Program-made: the position numbers and the translations under genes
Notes under the pieces: model-generated
The model's database searches: none
What the model saw: only the letters and a program-made list of their open reading frames with translations
What the model was told of the DNA's origin: nothing
Part shown: positions 25,425 to 34,456 of the stretch, piece by piece
Layout: every line of letters starts with the position of its first letter
Numbering within the stretch: the first letter of the stretch is position 1
Assembly: GCF_003574445.1 (NCBI RefSeq)
Contig: NZ_KZ984552.1
Coordinates: forward strand, 1 to 64,000
Length of the DNA: 64,000 bases
Direction of reading: 5' to 3'
Origin: Streptomyces sp. YIM 130001
GTDB taxonomy: Bacteria; Actinomycetota; Actinomycetes; Streptomycetales; Streptomycetaceae

Positions 25425-26633
25425 GTGGCGGGCCGACAGGGGAGCAGACGTGCGGTGGCGGGGCTGTGCCTCGCCGCGCTGCTCGGCGTCGCCTCCTGCC
25501 AGGCGCCGGCCCCCGACGACGGCGCGCACGACGAGGTGCAGGCGCTGCTCGACCGACGGGCCGAGGCCGTGGTCGACCGGGACGCGCGGGCCTACCGGGC
25601 CACGCAGGCGCCGGGCAAGGCCTCGGGCGGCGAGTTCGACCGGGTCGGGCAGGTGCCGCTCAGCGCGTGGAAGTACCGCCTGACGGATCTCGAGCGGTCC
25701 GGCGCGCACGCCACCGCCGGGGTGGAGCTGAGCTTCCGGATCGGCGGCTACGACCGCGCCCCCGTCACGGTGCAGCGCACGCTGCGCCTGGACCGCCGCG
25801 CGGACCGCTGGTACGTGGCCGACGAGCGGGCCGGCAAGGACGCGGGGGAGCAGCTCTGGGAACAGGGCGACGTGGTCTCGGTGACCGGACGGCACAGCCT
25901 GGTGCTCGGCGTCGGCCGGTCCCGCGCGAAGCTCCGGGAGTACGCGGACCTCGCCGACCGTGCGGTACCGGCCGTGCAGGACGCCTGGGGGCGGGACTGG
26001 CCGGGCCGGGTGGTGATCCTGGTACCGGAGTCGCTGGACGACATGGGGGACCTGCTCGGCGCGCCCGCAGCCGGGTACCGGGGGATCGCCGCGGTCACCA
26101 CGGGGGAGACGGGCGGGGCGGACCGGGCGCCCGCGGACCGCGTCGTGCTCAATCCCGACGCCTTCGACGTACTCGGTTCGTTCGGCCGGCAGGTCGTCCT
26201 CACCCACGAGACGACGCATGTGGCCACCCGCGCCGCCACCTCGAAAACCACGCCGATGTGGCTCTCCGAGGGCTTCGCGGACTGGGTCGGCTATCGAGGC
26301 TCCGGACGGGGCGCGGCGCAGGCCGCACCCGAGACGAAGGACGCCGTCGAGCGCGGCGAGGTGCCCGAGGCGCTGCCCGCCGACGACGACTTCGGCTTCG
26401 AGGACGACCCCGAAGCGCTCGCCAGGGCCTACGAGGGCGGCTGGCTCGCCTGCCGCATGATCGCCGAGCGTTGGGGCGAGTCCGAGCTCCTCGACTTCTA
26501 CCGTGCGGTCGGCGACAGCCGGGCCAGGAGCAAGGGCGACGCCGTCGAGCACGCCCTGCGGGACGTTCTGGACACCACACCGCAGGACTTCACCGCACGC
26601 TGGCGCGAGTACGTGCGCGGGCAGGTTCGGTAG
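25425..26633 (+). CDS. Secreted lipoprotein with HExxH metallopeptidase motif (peptidase MA-like)
   Basis: 402 residues. The signal ends in a lipobox (LLGVASC). The N-terminal half (about 35-150) looks like an NTF2-like or small beta domain; the C-terminal half carries HETTH (in LTHETTHVATR) and, about 20 residues on, WLSEGFADW, the Glu-containing helix expected for a third zinc ligand in gluzincins. I infer a zinc metallopeptidase fold, although activity is unproven. GTG 25425 gives an Arg-rich n-region; GTG 25455 has a better-placed AGGGGAG but would lose those charges. Confidence 0.75.
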   Translation: MAGRQGSRRAVAGLCLAALLGVASCQAPAPDDGAHDEVQALLDRRAEAVVDRDARAYRATQAPGKASGGEFDRVGQVPLSAWKYRLTDLERSGAHATAGVELSFRIGGYDRAPVTVQRTLRLDRRADRWYVADERAGKDAGEQLWEQGDVVSVTGRHSLVLGVGRSRAKLREYADLADRAVPAVQDAWGRDWPGRVVILVPESLDDMGDLLGAPAAGYRGIAAVTTGETGGADRAPADRVVLNPDAFDVLGSFGRQVVLTHETTHVATRAATSKTTPMWLSEGFADWVGYRGSGRGAAQAAPETKDAVERGEVPEALPADDDFGFEDDPEALARAYEGGWLACRMIAERWGESELLDFYRAVGDSRARSKGDAVEHALRDVLDTTPQDFTARWREYVRGQVR

Positions 26634-26693
26634 CGACAGTCCTCGATCCGCCGTCGTCGCCCGGCGCCCGGCCGTTCGGTACTGTCGGCGGCG

Positions 26694-27836
26694 ATGCACA
26701 AGACCCTGATCGTGACCAACGACTTCCCGCCCCGGCCCGGCGGCATCCAGGCCTTCCTGCACAACATGGCGCTGCGCCTGGACCCCGCCCGTATCGTCGT
26801 CTACGCCTCCACCTGGAAGCGCGGCCGCGAGGGCGCCGAGGCGACCGCGGCCTTCGACGCGGAGCAGCCCTTCACCGTCGTACGGGACCGCACCACGATG
26901 CTGCTGCCGACCCCGCGGGTCACCCGGCGGGCCACCGCGCTGCTGCGCGAACACGGCTGTACCTCCGTGTGGTTCGGGGCCGCGGCCCCGCTCGGCCTGA
27001 TGGCGCCTGCGCTGCGCCGGGCCGGCGCCGAGCGGCTCGTCGCCACCACCCACGGCCACGAGGCGGGCTGGGCCCAACTGCCGGCCGCCCGGCAACTCCT
27101 GCGCCGGATCGGTGAGTCGACCGACACCATCACCTATCTCGGCGAGTACACCCGCTCCCGTATCGCCGCCGCGCTGACTCCCGAGGCGGCGGCCCGGATG
27201 GTGCAACTGCCGCCCGGCGTCGACGAGAAGACCTTTCACCCGGGCTCGGGCGGGGACGCGGTCCGGGCCCGGCTCGGCCTCAGCGAGCGGCCCGTGGTGG
27301 TGTGCGTCTCGCGGCTCGTACCGCGCAAGGGCCAGGACACCCTGATCCGCGCGATGCCGCGGATCCTCGCCGAGGTCCCCGACGCCGTACTGCTCGTCGT
27401 CGGCGGTGGTCCCTACGAGGGCGAGCTGCGCAAGCTGGCCGAGGAGACCTCGGTGGCCGACTCGGTGCGTTTCACCGGGGCCGTGCCGTGGGCCGAACTG
27501 CCCGCCCACTACGGGGCCGGTGACGTCTTCGCGATGCCCTGCCGAACGCGGCGCGGCGGGCTCGACGTCGAGGGGCTCGGGATCGTGTATCTGGAGGCCT
27601 CGGCGACCGGACTGCCGGTCGTCGCGGGCGACTCGGGCGGTGCGCCGGACGCGGTGCTCGACGGCGAGACGGGCTGGGTGGTGCGCGGCGCCGAGCACAC
27701 GGAGGCGGCCGAGCGGATCGTGACACTGCTCCAGGACCCGGAGCTGCGGCGCCGGATGGGGGAGCGAGGGCGCGCCTGGGTCGAGGAGAAGTGGCGCTGG
27801 GACCTGCTGGCGGAGGAGCTCAAGGGGCTGCTCTAG
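26694..27836 (+). CDS. GT4 glycosyltransferase, PimB-like mannosyltransferase
   Basis: 380 residues with the GT-B fold: N-terminal DFPPRPGGIQAFLHN glycine loop, acceptor-side domain to about 190, then the nucleotide-sugar domain with SRLVPRKGQD and the EX7E-type segment EGLGIVYLEASATGLPVVAG. In mycobacteria the corresponding gene (Rv2188c, PimB') adds the second mannose to phosphatidylinositol; the gene neighbourhood here matches. Expected role: phosphatidylinositol mannoside or related glycolipid synthesis at the inner membrane. Convergent with the acyl-CoA ligase, with a shared terminator. Confidence 0.9.
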   Translation: MHKTLIVTNDFPPRPGGIQAFLHNMALRLDPARIVVYASTWKRGREGAEATAAFDAEQPFTVVRDRTTMLLPTPRVTRRATALLREHGCTSVWFGAAAPLGLMAPALRRAGAERLVATTHGHEAGWAQLPAARQLLRRIGESTDTITYLGEYTRSRIAAALTPEAAARMVQLPPGVDEKTFHPGSGGDAVRARLGLSERPVVVCVSRLVPRKGQDTLIRAMPRILAEVPDAVLLVVGGGPYEGELRKLAEETSVADSVRFTGAVPWAELPAHYGAGDVFAMPCRTRRGGLDVEGLGIVYLEASATGLPVVAGDSGGAPDAVLDGETGWVVRGAEHTEAAERIVTLLQDPELRRRMGERGRAWVEEKWRWDLLAEELKGLL

Positions 27837-27855
27837 CAGCCTGCTTCGGACCATG

Positions 27856-27900
27856 CGAAGGGTGAGGGGCTCGCGCCCGGCGCGAGCCCCTCACCCTTCG
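27856..27900. terminator. Bidirectional terminator, 20-bp perfect stem
   Basis: CGAAGGGTGAGGGGCTCGCG (27856-27875) and its exact complement (27881-27900) enclose a five-base loop. It sits between the convergent glycosyltransferase and acyl-CoA ligase genes and should end transcripts from both sides. Confidence 0.85.
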
Positions 27901-27911
27901 GACGAGACCGG

Positions 27912-29705
27912 TCAGGCTTGGTACACGGCCTCGATCTCGTCCGCGTAGTCCTTGGCGACCACATTGCGCTTGAGCTTCAGGGACGGCGTCAGATGGCCCG
28001 ACTCCTCCGTGAACTGGGCGGCCAGGACACGGAACTTGCGCACCGACTCGGCCTTGGAGACGGCCGCGTTGCCTTCGTCGATGGCGGACTGCACGGTCGC
28101 GAGCAGGTCCTGGTCGTCGCGCAGTTCGGCCGCCGTACGGCCGGACTTGCCGTTCTCCTCCGCCCACCGGCCGAGGAATTCGTCGTCCAGGGTGACCAGG
28201 GCACCGATGAAGGGACGGCCGTCGCCGACCACCATGCACTCGGCGACCAGGGCATGGGCGCGGATCCGGTCCTCGAGCACCGCCGGGGCCACGTTCTTGC
28301 CGCCGGCCGTGACGATGATCTCCTTCTTGCGGCCGGTGATCGCGAGATAGCCGTCCGCGTCGAGCGTGCCGAGGTCGCCGGTGTGGAACCAGCCGTCGGC
28401 GAGCGCCTCGGAGGTCGCCGCCTCGTTGTTCCAGTACCCGGTGAAAAGGTGCTCGCCGTGCAGCAGCACCTCGCCGTCGTCGGCGATCCGTACCACCGAA
28501 CCGGGCAGCGGCTGGCCCACCGTGCCGATCTTCTGGCGGTCCCACGGGTTGAACGCCGTCGCCGCGCACGACTCGGTGAGGCCGTATCCCTCCAGGACCG
28601 TGAAGCCGATCCCGCGGAAGAAGTGGCCGAGCCGCTCGCCGAGCGGGGCACCGCCGGAGATCGCGTACTCGCCCCGGCCGCCGAGCACCGCGCGCAGCTT
28701 GGAGTAGACGAGCTTGTCGAACGTCTTGTACTTGATCTTGAGGCCGAGCGACGGGCCGGACGGGGAGTCCAGCGCGCGGCTGTAGGCGATCGCGGTGTCC
28801 GCGGCCTTGTCGAAGATCTTGCCCTTGCCGTCGGCCTGCGCCTTGGCGCGCGCCGAGTTGTAGACCTTCTCGAAGACCCGCGGCACCCCCAGGATCAGGG
28901 TCGGCCGGAACGAGGCCAGCTCGTCGGTGAGGTTCTTGATGTCCGGTACGTGGCCCAGCTTGATCGGCGCCATCATCGGCGCGACCTGCACCAGCCGGCC
29001 GAAGACGTGAGCCAGCGGCAGGAACAGGAGCACCGAGCACTCACCGGTACGGAACAGCGGCCGCAGACGCTCCACGACATTGCCGCACTCCGCGAAGAAG
29101 CTGCGGTGGGTGAGCACACAGCCCTTGGGGCGGCCGGTGGTGCCCGAGGTGTAGACGATGGTGGCCGGATCGTCGGCGCAGGCCACCGACGAGCGCTGGT
29201 CGACCGTCTCGTCGCTGAGGGCTGCTCCGGCACGGCCGAGCTCCTCGATGCCACCGCGCTCGATCTGCCAGACGTTGCCGAGGGCCGGCAGCCTGTCGCG
29301 TACCGACTCCACGGCGGCGGCGTGCGTGTCCAGCTCCACCAGGCAGGCGACGGCGCCGGAGTCGCCGAGGATCCACTGGATCTGCTCGGGCGAACTCGTC
29401 TCGTACACCGGCACGGTGATCGCGCCGGCGCTCCAGATCGCGAAGTCCAGGAGCGTCCACTCGTATCTGGTGCGCGACATCAGGCCCACCCGGTCGCCCG
29501 CCTCGACCCCGGAGGCGATCAGACCCTTGGCGGCGGCGTGGACCTCGGCGAGGAAGTCCTTCGCCGACACGTCCTGCCAACTGCCGTCGACCTTGCGGCC
29601 GATCACGGCGACATCCGGATGCTGTGCGGCATTGCGGCGCACGATGTCGGTCAGATTGCCGTCCGCGGGGACCTCGTACAAGGCCGGAAGGCTGAACTCG
29701 CGCAA
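27912..29705 (-). CDS. Long-chain acyl-CoA ligase, FadD15-like
   Basis: 597-residue AMP-forming enzyme that activates fatty acids with ATP and CoA. The P-loop-like motif is YTSGTTGRPKG (about 185-195), followed by GYGLTESCA (about 380), WFHTGDLG (about 445), and the C-terminal lysine region TPSLKLKRN. ATG 29705 begins MREFSLPALYEVP. It belongs to the FadD15/FACL group also found next to PimB in mycobacteria. Monocistronic; its promoter lies in the divergent region towards the metallophosphoesterase. Confidence 0.94.
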   Translation of the reverse strand: MREFSLPALYEVPADGNLTDIVRRNAAQHPDVAVIGRKVDGSWQDVSAKDFLAEVHAAAKGLIASGVEAGDRVGLMSRTRYEWTLLDFAIWSAGAITVPVYETSSPEQIQWILGDSGAVACLVELDTHAAAVESVRDRLPALGNVWQIERGGIEELGRAGAALSDETVDQRSSVACADDPATIVYTSGTTGRPKGCVLTHRSFFAECGNVVERLRPLFRTGECSVLLFLPLAHVFGRLVQVAPMMAPIKLGHVPDIKNLTDELASFRPTLILGVPRVFEKVYNSARAKAQADGKGKIFDKAADTAIAYSRALDSPSGPSLGLKIKYKTFDKLVYSKLRAVLGGRGEYAISGGAPLGERLGHFFRGIGFTVLEGYGLTESCAATAFNPWDRQKIGTVGQPLPGSVVRIADDGEVLLHGEHLFTGYWNNEAATSEALADGWFHTGDLGTLDADGYLAITGRKKEIIVTAGGKNVAPAVLEDRIRAHALVAECMVVGDGRPFIGALVTLDDEFLGRWAEENGKSGRTAAELRDDQDLLATVQSAIDEGNAAVSKAESVRKFRVLAAQFTEESGHLTPSLKLKRNVVAKDYADEIEAVYQA

Positions 29706-30010
29706 GACTGCTGCTCCTCATTGGGCGCCGGCGCCACGACACTGTGCGATGCGACGGTGCGGTCCAAGATCTGGCAGGTGCTCGGACTCATCGAGGCAGG
29801 GGGCGCTACGAGAGGGCCGAGCACGACTGGACTGCCCGGACGTTACCCACCGGTACCGCGTTTTCGATAGGGGGGTCCGGCCAGATGTTCCTTGTGTCAC
29901 ACGCCATGGCGTTCGTTTGCGCACAGTAGTCCCCTTCGTCGGCGACTCGGAAGTAACCGCAGGTCCAGGGCCTCTTAACTGGTGGACGCATCCGTTCTAG
30001 GCTGACGGTC
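29706..30010. other. Divergent promoter region
   Basis: 305 bases between the acyl-CoA ligase (minus) and metallophosphoesterase (plus) genes. It is less GC-rich than average around 29855-29990. The plus-strand promoter at its right end (29975-30003) is recognisable; the minus-strand promoter is not assigned. Confidence 0.5.
29975..30003 (+). promoter_or_regulatory. Promoter of the metallophosphoesterase gene (leaderless)
   Basis: TTAACT (29975-29980), 17-base spacer, TAGGCT (29998-30003). The ATG at 30011 follows the -10 hexamer by seven bases, so the transcript would begin at or next to the start codon. Confidence 0.6.
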
Positions 30011-30778
30011 ATGCGGGTCCATGTGGTGAGCGACGTACACGGCAACGCCCGGGACCTCGCCCGGGCCGGCGAGGGCGCGGACGCGCTGGTCTGCCTCGGC
30101 GACCTGGTCCTTTTCCTCGACTACGCCGACCATTCGCGAGGCATCTTCCCCGACCTGTTCGGCGTCGACAACGCGGACCGTCTGGTGGAACTGCGCACCG
30201 CCCGCCGCTTCGAGGAGGCCCGGGTCCTCGGCGCCGAACTCTGGGGGACGATCGAGACGGACCGCGCGAGCGCCATCGAACGAGCCGTCCGCAAGCAGTA
30301 CGCCGAACTCTTCGCGGTCTTCCCCACGCCGACGTACGCCACCTACGGCAACGTCGACATCCCGGGACTGTGGAGCGAGTACGCCCAGGAGGGCACCACC
30401 GTCCTGGACGGCGAGCGGGTCGAGATCGGCGGTCTCGTCTTCGGCTTCGTCGGCGGCGGACTGCGCACCCCGATGCGCACCCCGTACGAGATCAGTGATG
30501 AGGAGTACGCGGCCAAGATCGAGGCGATCGGCGAGGTCGACGTGCTCTGCACCCACATCCCGCCCGAGGTGCCGGAACTGGTCTACGACACGGTGGCCCG
30601 CCGTTTCGAACGCGGCAGCAAGGCACTGCTCGAGGCGATCCGGCGGACCCGCCCGCGCTATGCGCTCTTCGGGCACGTCCATCAGCCGCTGGTGCGCCGG
30701 ATGCGGGTCGGGGCGACCGAGTGCGTGAACGTCGGACACTTCGCCTCGGCGGGCAGGCCGTGGGCGCTGGAGTGGTGA
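30011..30778 (+). CDS. Calcineurin-like metallophosphoesterase
   Basis: 255 residues with all family metal-binding blocks in order: SDVHGN (7-12), GDLV (about 30-33), GNVD (116-119), a histidine in CTHIPPE and GHVHQPL near the C-terminus. These enzymes hydrolyse phosphomonoesters or diesters using a two-metal centre. Substrate unknown; a cytosolic location is suggested by the lack of a signal. No ribosome binding site precedes the ATG, in line with a leaderless transcript. Confidence 0.9.
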   Translation: MRVHVVSDVHGNARDLARAGEGADALVCLGDLVLFLDYADHSRGIFPDLFGVDNADRLVELRTARRFEEARVLGAELWGTIETDRASAIERAVRKQYAELFAVFPTPTYATYGNVDIPGLWSEYAQEGTTVLDGERVEIGGLVFGFVGGGLRTPMRTPYEISDEEYAAKIEAIGEVDVLCTHIPPEVPELVYDTVARRFERGSKALLEAIRRTRPRYALFGHVHQPLVRRMRVGATECVNVGHFASAGRPWALEW

Positions 30779-30965
30779 CAGCGCCACCCGCCGGGCCGAC
30801 GGACGGCGCCCGGTGGCGGCGACCGGCAGGCCGTGACCCGGCGGGCGGCGCACGTCGGCGCGGCCTCAGCCGGTAGCCTGCACGCGGCGGACCCCGGCGG
30901 CCGGACAAGCCCTAGGCCCACGCCATCCACTACCCCCGCAGGACCGCACTGGAGGAGCCACGGCG

Positions 30966-31445
30966 ATGGCGGAACACACCAGCTCGAGCATCACGATCGA
31001 GGCGGCGCCGGCCGATGTCATGGGAGTGATCGCCGACTTCGCCCGCTACCCCGACTGGACCGGCGAGGTGAAGGAGGCAGAGGTACTGGCCTCCGACGAC
31101 CAGGGCCGGGCCGAGCAGGTCCGCCTGGTGATGGACGCCGGCGCGATCAAGGACGACCAGACCCTCGCGTACACCTGGACCGGGGCGAACGAGGTCAGCT
31201 GGACCCTGGTGAAGTCCCAGATGCTCCGCGCCCTCGAGGGCTCCTACCGGCTCGCCCCCGCGGGCCAGGGCACCGAGGTGACGTACCAGCTCACGGTCGA
31301 CGTCAAGATCCCGATGCTCGGCATGATCAAGCGCAAGGCCGAGAAGGTCATCATCGACCGCGCCTTGGCCGGCCTGAAGAAGCGGGTGGAGTCCGGGGAC
31401 GAGCCCGCGGGGGATGCCACGGGCGAGGGCAAGCCCACCGAGTGA
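30966..31445 (+). CDS. SRPBCC (START-like) family protein
   Basis: 159 residues with the helix-grip fold pattern: SSITIEAAPADVMGVIADFARYPDWTGEVKEAEV at the start and a long C-terminal helix. Members bind lipids or other hydrophobic ligands. GGAGG lies ten bases before ATG 30966. A homologous gene (Rv2185c) lies next to the ArsA-like gene in mycobacteria, as here, where the ArsA-like ATPase follows 150 bases downstream; a joint role in handling a membrane or lipid-linked client is plausible but unproven. Confidence 0.88.
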   Translation: MAEHTSSSITIEAAPADVMGVIADFARYPDWTGEVKEAEVLASDDQGRAEQVRLVMDAGAIKDDQTLAYTWTGANEVSWTLVKSQMLRALEGSYRLAPAGQGTEVTYQLTVDVKIPMLGMIKRKAEKVIIDRALAGLKKRVESGDEPAGDATGEGKPTE

Positions 31446-31595
31446 CCTGACGGCCGCTCCACGGACGCCTCCGGCCGTCGGCCGGGTCCGGGAGGGCGCG
31501 GCCGCTACGACGATGTCCGGCCAGACGCCGCCCGGCGCCAGGACGCCGTCCGCCTACAGGAGTTGACGGCAGCGCGCTCCCGTACCGTTCATGGC

Positions 31596-32774
31596 ATGCG
31601 CACCCTTCTCGTCACCGGCACCGCCGGATCCGGCCGCTCCAGCGTCGCCGCGGCCACCGCCCTCGCGGCCGCCCGCGAGGGCCACCGCACGCTGGTCCTC
31701 TCCGCCGACCGCGAGGACGGCCTGGGTGCGGCGCTCGGTGCGGCTACCGGGCCGGGCGGCGCCGAGGCGGCGCCGGGGCTCGACGCCCGCCGCGTCGACC
31801 CGGGCGCCCGCTTCCGCGCCGAGGTCTTCGCCCTGCAGCACCGCGCGGGCCCGGCCCTCGACGCGTTCGGAGCCCGGCGCCTGGACGAGGAGGAGCTCAC
31901 CGAACTGCCGGGCGCCGAAGAGTTCGCCCTGCTCGGCGCCCTGCGGGAGGCCGCCGCCGGCCCGTACGACCTGATCGTGGCGGATCTGCCGTCCGCGGAC
32001 CGCGCCCTGGAACTGCTCGCGCTCCCGGAACGCCTGCGCCGCTACCTGGAGCGGGTGCTGCCGCAGGAACGGCAGGCCGCCCGGGCACTGCGCCCGGTAC
32101 TCGCCCAGCTCGCCGGTGTGCCGATGCCCGCCCAGTGGCTGTTCGGCGCGGCCGCCCGCTGGGCCGAGCACCTCTCGGCCGTACAGGCCCTGATCCAGGC
32201 CCCCGGGACCGCGGTACGCCTGGTCGCCGAACCGGGACCGGCCGGCGCCGAAGCGATATGCGGAGCCCGCCTCGGTCTGGCCCTGCACGGACTCGCGGTC
32301 GAGTCCCTGGTGGCGAACCGCACCGTTCCCGAGCGGTCCGCCGGGTCCGCCGACCCCTGGCTCGCCTCGCTGGCCGCCCAGCAGGCCAAGACGCTCGCCG
32401 AGTGGGAGGCGGACGGCGGTCCCGCCGTGCACCGCGTCCCGCACCTGGGCCACGACCCCCGCGGCGGCGACGACCTCGCGGCGCTCGGCCTGCCCGCTCC
32501 CGCCGAGGCCGGCCCCTCGGCCCCTCGGATCGTCGACCGCCTCGCCGACGACGGCGTTCTGGTCTGGCACCTCCCGCTGCCCGGTGCCGTACGCGAGGAA
32601 CTCGACCTGGTCCGCAAGGGCGACGAACTCCTGGTCACAGCGGGCCGGTTCCGGCGGATCCTGGATCTGCCCGCGGCCCTGCGCCGGTGCACGGTGGCGG
32701 GCGCGGGACTGCGCGAGGGCGAACTGTGCGTCCGCTTCGCTCCCGATCCGGATCTGTGGCCGCGCGGCACCTGA
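31596..32774 (+). CDS. ArsA/GET3-like ATPase family protein with altered P-loop
   Basis: 392 residues. The N-terminus reads MRTLLVTGTAGSGRSSVAAA, a Walker-A-like GxxxxGRS in which the catalytic lysine is arginine; the deviant KGGVGKT form of typical ArsA is also absent. The middle is Ala/Leu-rich and keeps an ArsA-like outline (DLIVADLPSADRALELLALP, in the place of switch regions). The C-terminal 70 residues (LPGAVREELDLVRKGDELLV...) match an ArsA-type HSP20-like beta-sandwich. It may bind but not hydrolyse nucleotide. It lies between the SRPBCC and DUF5304 genes. Confidence 0.78.
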   Translation: MRTLLVTGTAGSGRSSVAAATALAAAREGHRTLVLSADREDGLGAALGAATGPGGAEAAPGLDARRVDPGARFRAEVFALQHRAGPALDAFGARRLDEEELTELPGAEEFALLGALREAAAGPYDLIVADLPSADRALELLALPERLRRYLERVLPQERQAARALRPVLAQLAGVPMPAQWLFGAAARWAEHLSAVQALIQAPGTAVRLVAEPGPAGAEAICGARLGLALHGLAVESLVANRTVPERSAGSADPWLASLAAQQAKTLAEWEADGGPAVHRVPHLGHDPRGGDDLAALGLPAPAEAGPSAPRIVDRLADDGVLVWHLPLPGAVREELDLVRKGDELLVTAGRFRRILDLPAALRRCTVAGAGLREGELCVRFAPDPDLWPRGT

Positions 32775-32830
32775 CTGGTTCGTGCGGGCAGGACGTGAAC
32801 GGGATACCGCCGTTCGGGTAACGTCGAGTG

Positions 32831-32866
32831 GTACCAGCGGTTCGCCGATCCGTACCAGCGCTTCGC
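32831..32866. repeat. 15-bp direct repeat, 21-bp period, upstream of the DUF5304 gene
   Basis: GTACCAGCGGTTCGC (32831-32845) and GTACCAGCGCTTCGC (32852-32866) differ at one base and are spaced two helical turns apart, 50-85 bases before the downstream gene. They may be a dimeric regulator site. Confidence 0.5.
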
Positions 32867-32915
32867 AGGCCGTACGCGGTCGTGCACCGTCTCCCTCAGC
32901 CCGCAGGAGCCCGTC

Positions 32916-33377
32916 ATGAGTGACACCGAGCTCCCCCCTAGCCCCGACGGCATGGGTGGCGCCCGTAACGTTCCCGATCCGCGTGAGGCCGTCGACGACG
33001 ACGCGTGGGCCAAGGCCTGCGCCGAGGATCTCGCCGCCGAGAAGGCCCGGCGCCGGCAGGAGTACGGCACCCCGCCGGGATCCGCAGCCGAAGAGCTGCG
33101 CCGTCTCGTCGACGCGGTCGCCGACAAGCTCGGCGGGGTACAGGGTCCGCTCGCCGGATTCGCCGCCCAGGGCGCCGTGCAGCAGTTCATCGATCAGGCC
33201 AAGGCCGCGGTGGAACCGGTCATCGAGCGCAATCCGGACGTGTTCGACCACCTCGCGGCGGCCGGCTCCGAACTGCTCGCCGCCTACCGGTCGGCCGTGG
33301 AGGGCCAGGAGCGCCGTTGGACCGACGGCCCCGAGGACAACGGGCCTTCAACAAATGAACACATCGACCTGGACTGA
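32916..33377 (+). CDS. DUF5304 family protein of unknown function
   Basis: 153 residues, acidic at both ends, with amphipathic helices in the middle (SAAEELRRLVDAVADKLGG and FIDQAKAAVEPVIERNPDVFDHLAAAGSEL). No signal peptide or membrane segment. It lies between the ArsA-like ATPase and glucokinase genes, conserved neighbours in Streptomyces as I recall them. I cannot assign a function; the helical pattern fits a binding or scaffold protein. Confidence 0.75.
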   Translation: MSDTELPPSPDGMGGARNVPDPREAVDDDAWAKACAEDLAAEKARRRQEYGTPPGSAAEELRRLVDAVADKLGGVQGPLAGFAAQGAVQQFIDQAKAAVEPVIERNPDVFDHLAAAGSELLAAYRSAVEGQERRWTDGPEDNGPSTNEHIDLD

Positions 33378-33432
33378 GGGCCTCCTCGGTTAAGGTGGGC
33401 GCAGCGGGGCTCGACCGAAAACTGAGGGACTA

Positions 33433-34374
33433 ATGGGACTCACCATCGGCGTCGACATCGGCGGTACGAAGATCGCGGCAGGAGTGGTCGACGAGGAGGG
33501 CACCATCCTCGACACCCACACCGTGCCGACTCCGCCGACCGCCGAAGGCATCGTCGACGCGATCTGCGCCGCCGTCGCGGCGGCCGGCGAGGGCCAGGAC
33601 ATCGAGGCCGTCGGCATCGGCGCGGCCGGATACGTCGACGACAAGCGCGCCACCGTGCTCTTCGCGCCCAACATCGACTGGCGTCACGAGCCGCTCAAGG
33701 ACAAGGTCGAGCAGCGCGTCGGGGTGCCGGTCGTCGTGGAGAACGACGCCAACGCGGCCGCCTGGGGCGAGTACCGCTTCGGTGCCGGTCAGGGCCACGA
33801 GGACGTCATCTGCATCACGCTCGGCACCGGCCTCGGCGGCGGCATCATCATCGGCAACAAGCTCCGCCGCGGACGCTTCGGCGTGGCCGCGGAGTTCGGC
33901 CACATCAGGGTGGTGCCGGACGGTCTGCTGTGCGGCTGCGGCAGCCAGGGCTGCTGGGAGCAGTACGCCTCGGGCCGCGCGCTCCTGCGCTACGCCCATC
34001 AGCGCGCCCAAGCCACGCCCAAGGAAGCCGAGTTGCTGCTCTCGCTGGGTGACGGCACTCCGGAGGGCATCAAGGGCAAGCACGTCTCGGCCGCGGCCCG
34101 TGACGGCGACCCGGTGGCCATCGACTCGTTCCGTGAGCTGGCCCGGTGGGCCGGCGCCGGACTGGCCGATCTGGCCTCGCTGTTCGACCCGTCCGCCTTC
34201 ATCGTCGGAGGCGGTGTCTCGGACGAGGGCGACCTGGTGCTCGACCCGATCCGCAAGTCGTTCCGCCGCTGGCTGATCGGCGGCGCCTGGCGCCCGCACG
34301 CACAGGTGCTCGCGGCTCAACTGGGCAACCGCGCGGGCCTGGTGGGCGCCGCGGACCTCGCCCGGCAGGGCTGA
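33433..34374 (+). CDS. glkA: ROK-family glucokinase
   Basis: ATP-dependent glucose kinase; in Streptomyces GlkA also mediates glucose repression. 313 residues: phosphate-binding GVDIGGTK (6-13), catalytic D105 in VENDANAAAWGE, a second phosphate motif LGTGLGGGI, and the ROK zinc site H157...C167-G-C169-G-S-Q-G-C174 (LCGCGSQGCWEQYASG). ATG 33433 follows GAGGGA (ACTGAGGGACTA). It ends in a strong terminator. Confidence 0.96.
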   Translation: MGLTIGVDIGGTKIAAGVVDEEGTILDTHTVPTPPTAEGIVDAICAAVAAAGEGQDIEAVGIGAAGYVDDKRATVLFAPNIDWRHEPLKDKVEQRVGVPVVVENDANAAAWGEYRFGAGQGHEDVICITLGTGLGGGIIIGNKLRRGRFGVAAEFGHIRVVPDGLLCGCGSQGCWEQYASGRALLRYAHQRAQATPKEAELLLSLGDGTPEGIKGKHVSAAARDGDPVAIDSFRELARWAGAGLADLASLFDPSAFIVGGGVSDEGDLVLDPIRKSFRRWLIGGAWRPHAQVLAAQLGNRAGLVGAADLARQG

Positions 34375-34389
34375 CCACGGCAGAACCCG

Positions 34390-34430
34390 GTGCCCGGCCG
34401 CTCCGTCCTGGAGCGGCCGGGCACTGTGTT
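34390..34430 (+). terminator. Terminator after glkA
   Basis: Perfect 15-bp stem GTGCCCGGCCGCTCC (34390-34404)/GGAGCGGCCGGGCAC (34410-34424), loop GTCCT, then TGTGTT. It lies 16 bases after the glkA stop. Confidence 0.85.
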
Positions 34431-34456
34431 GCGTGGTGAAGGCGCCATGTGTCGGG

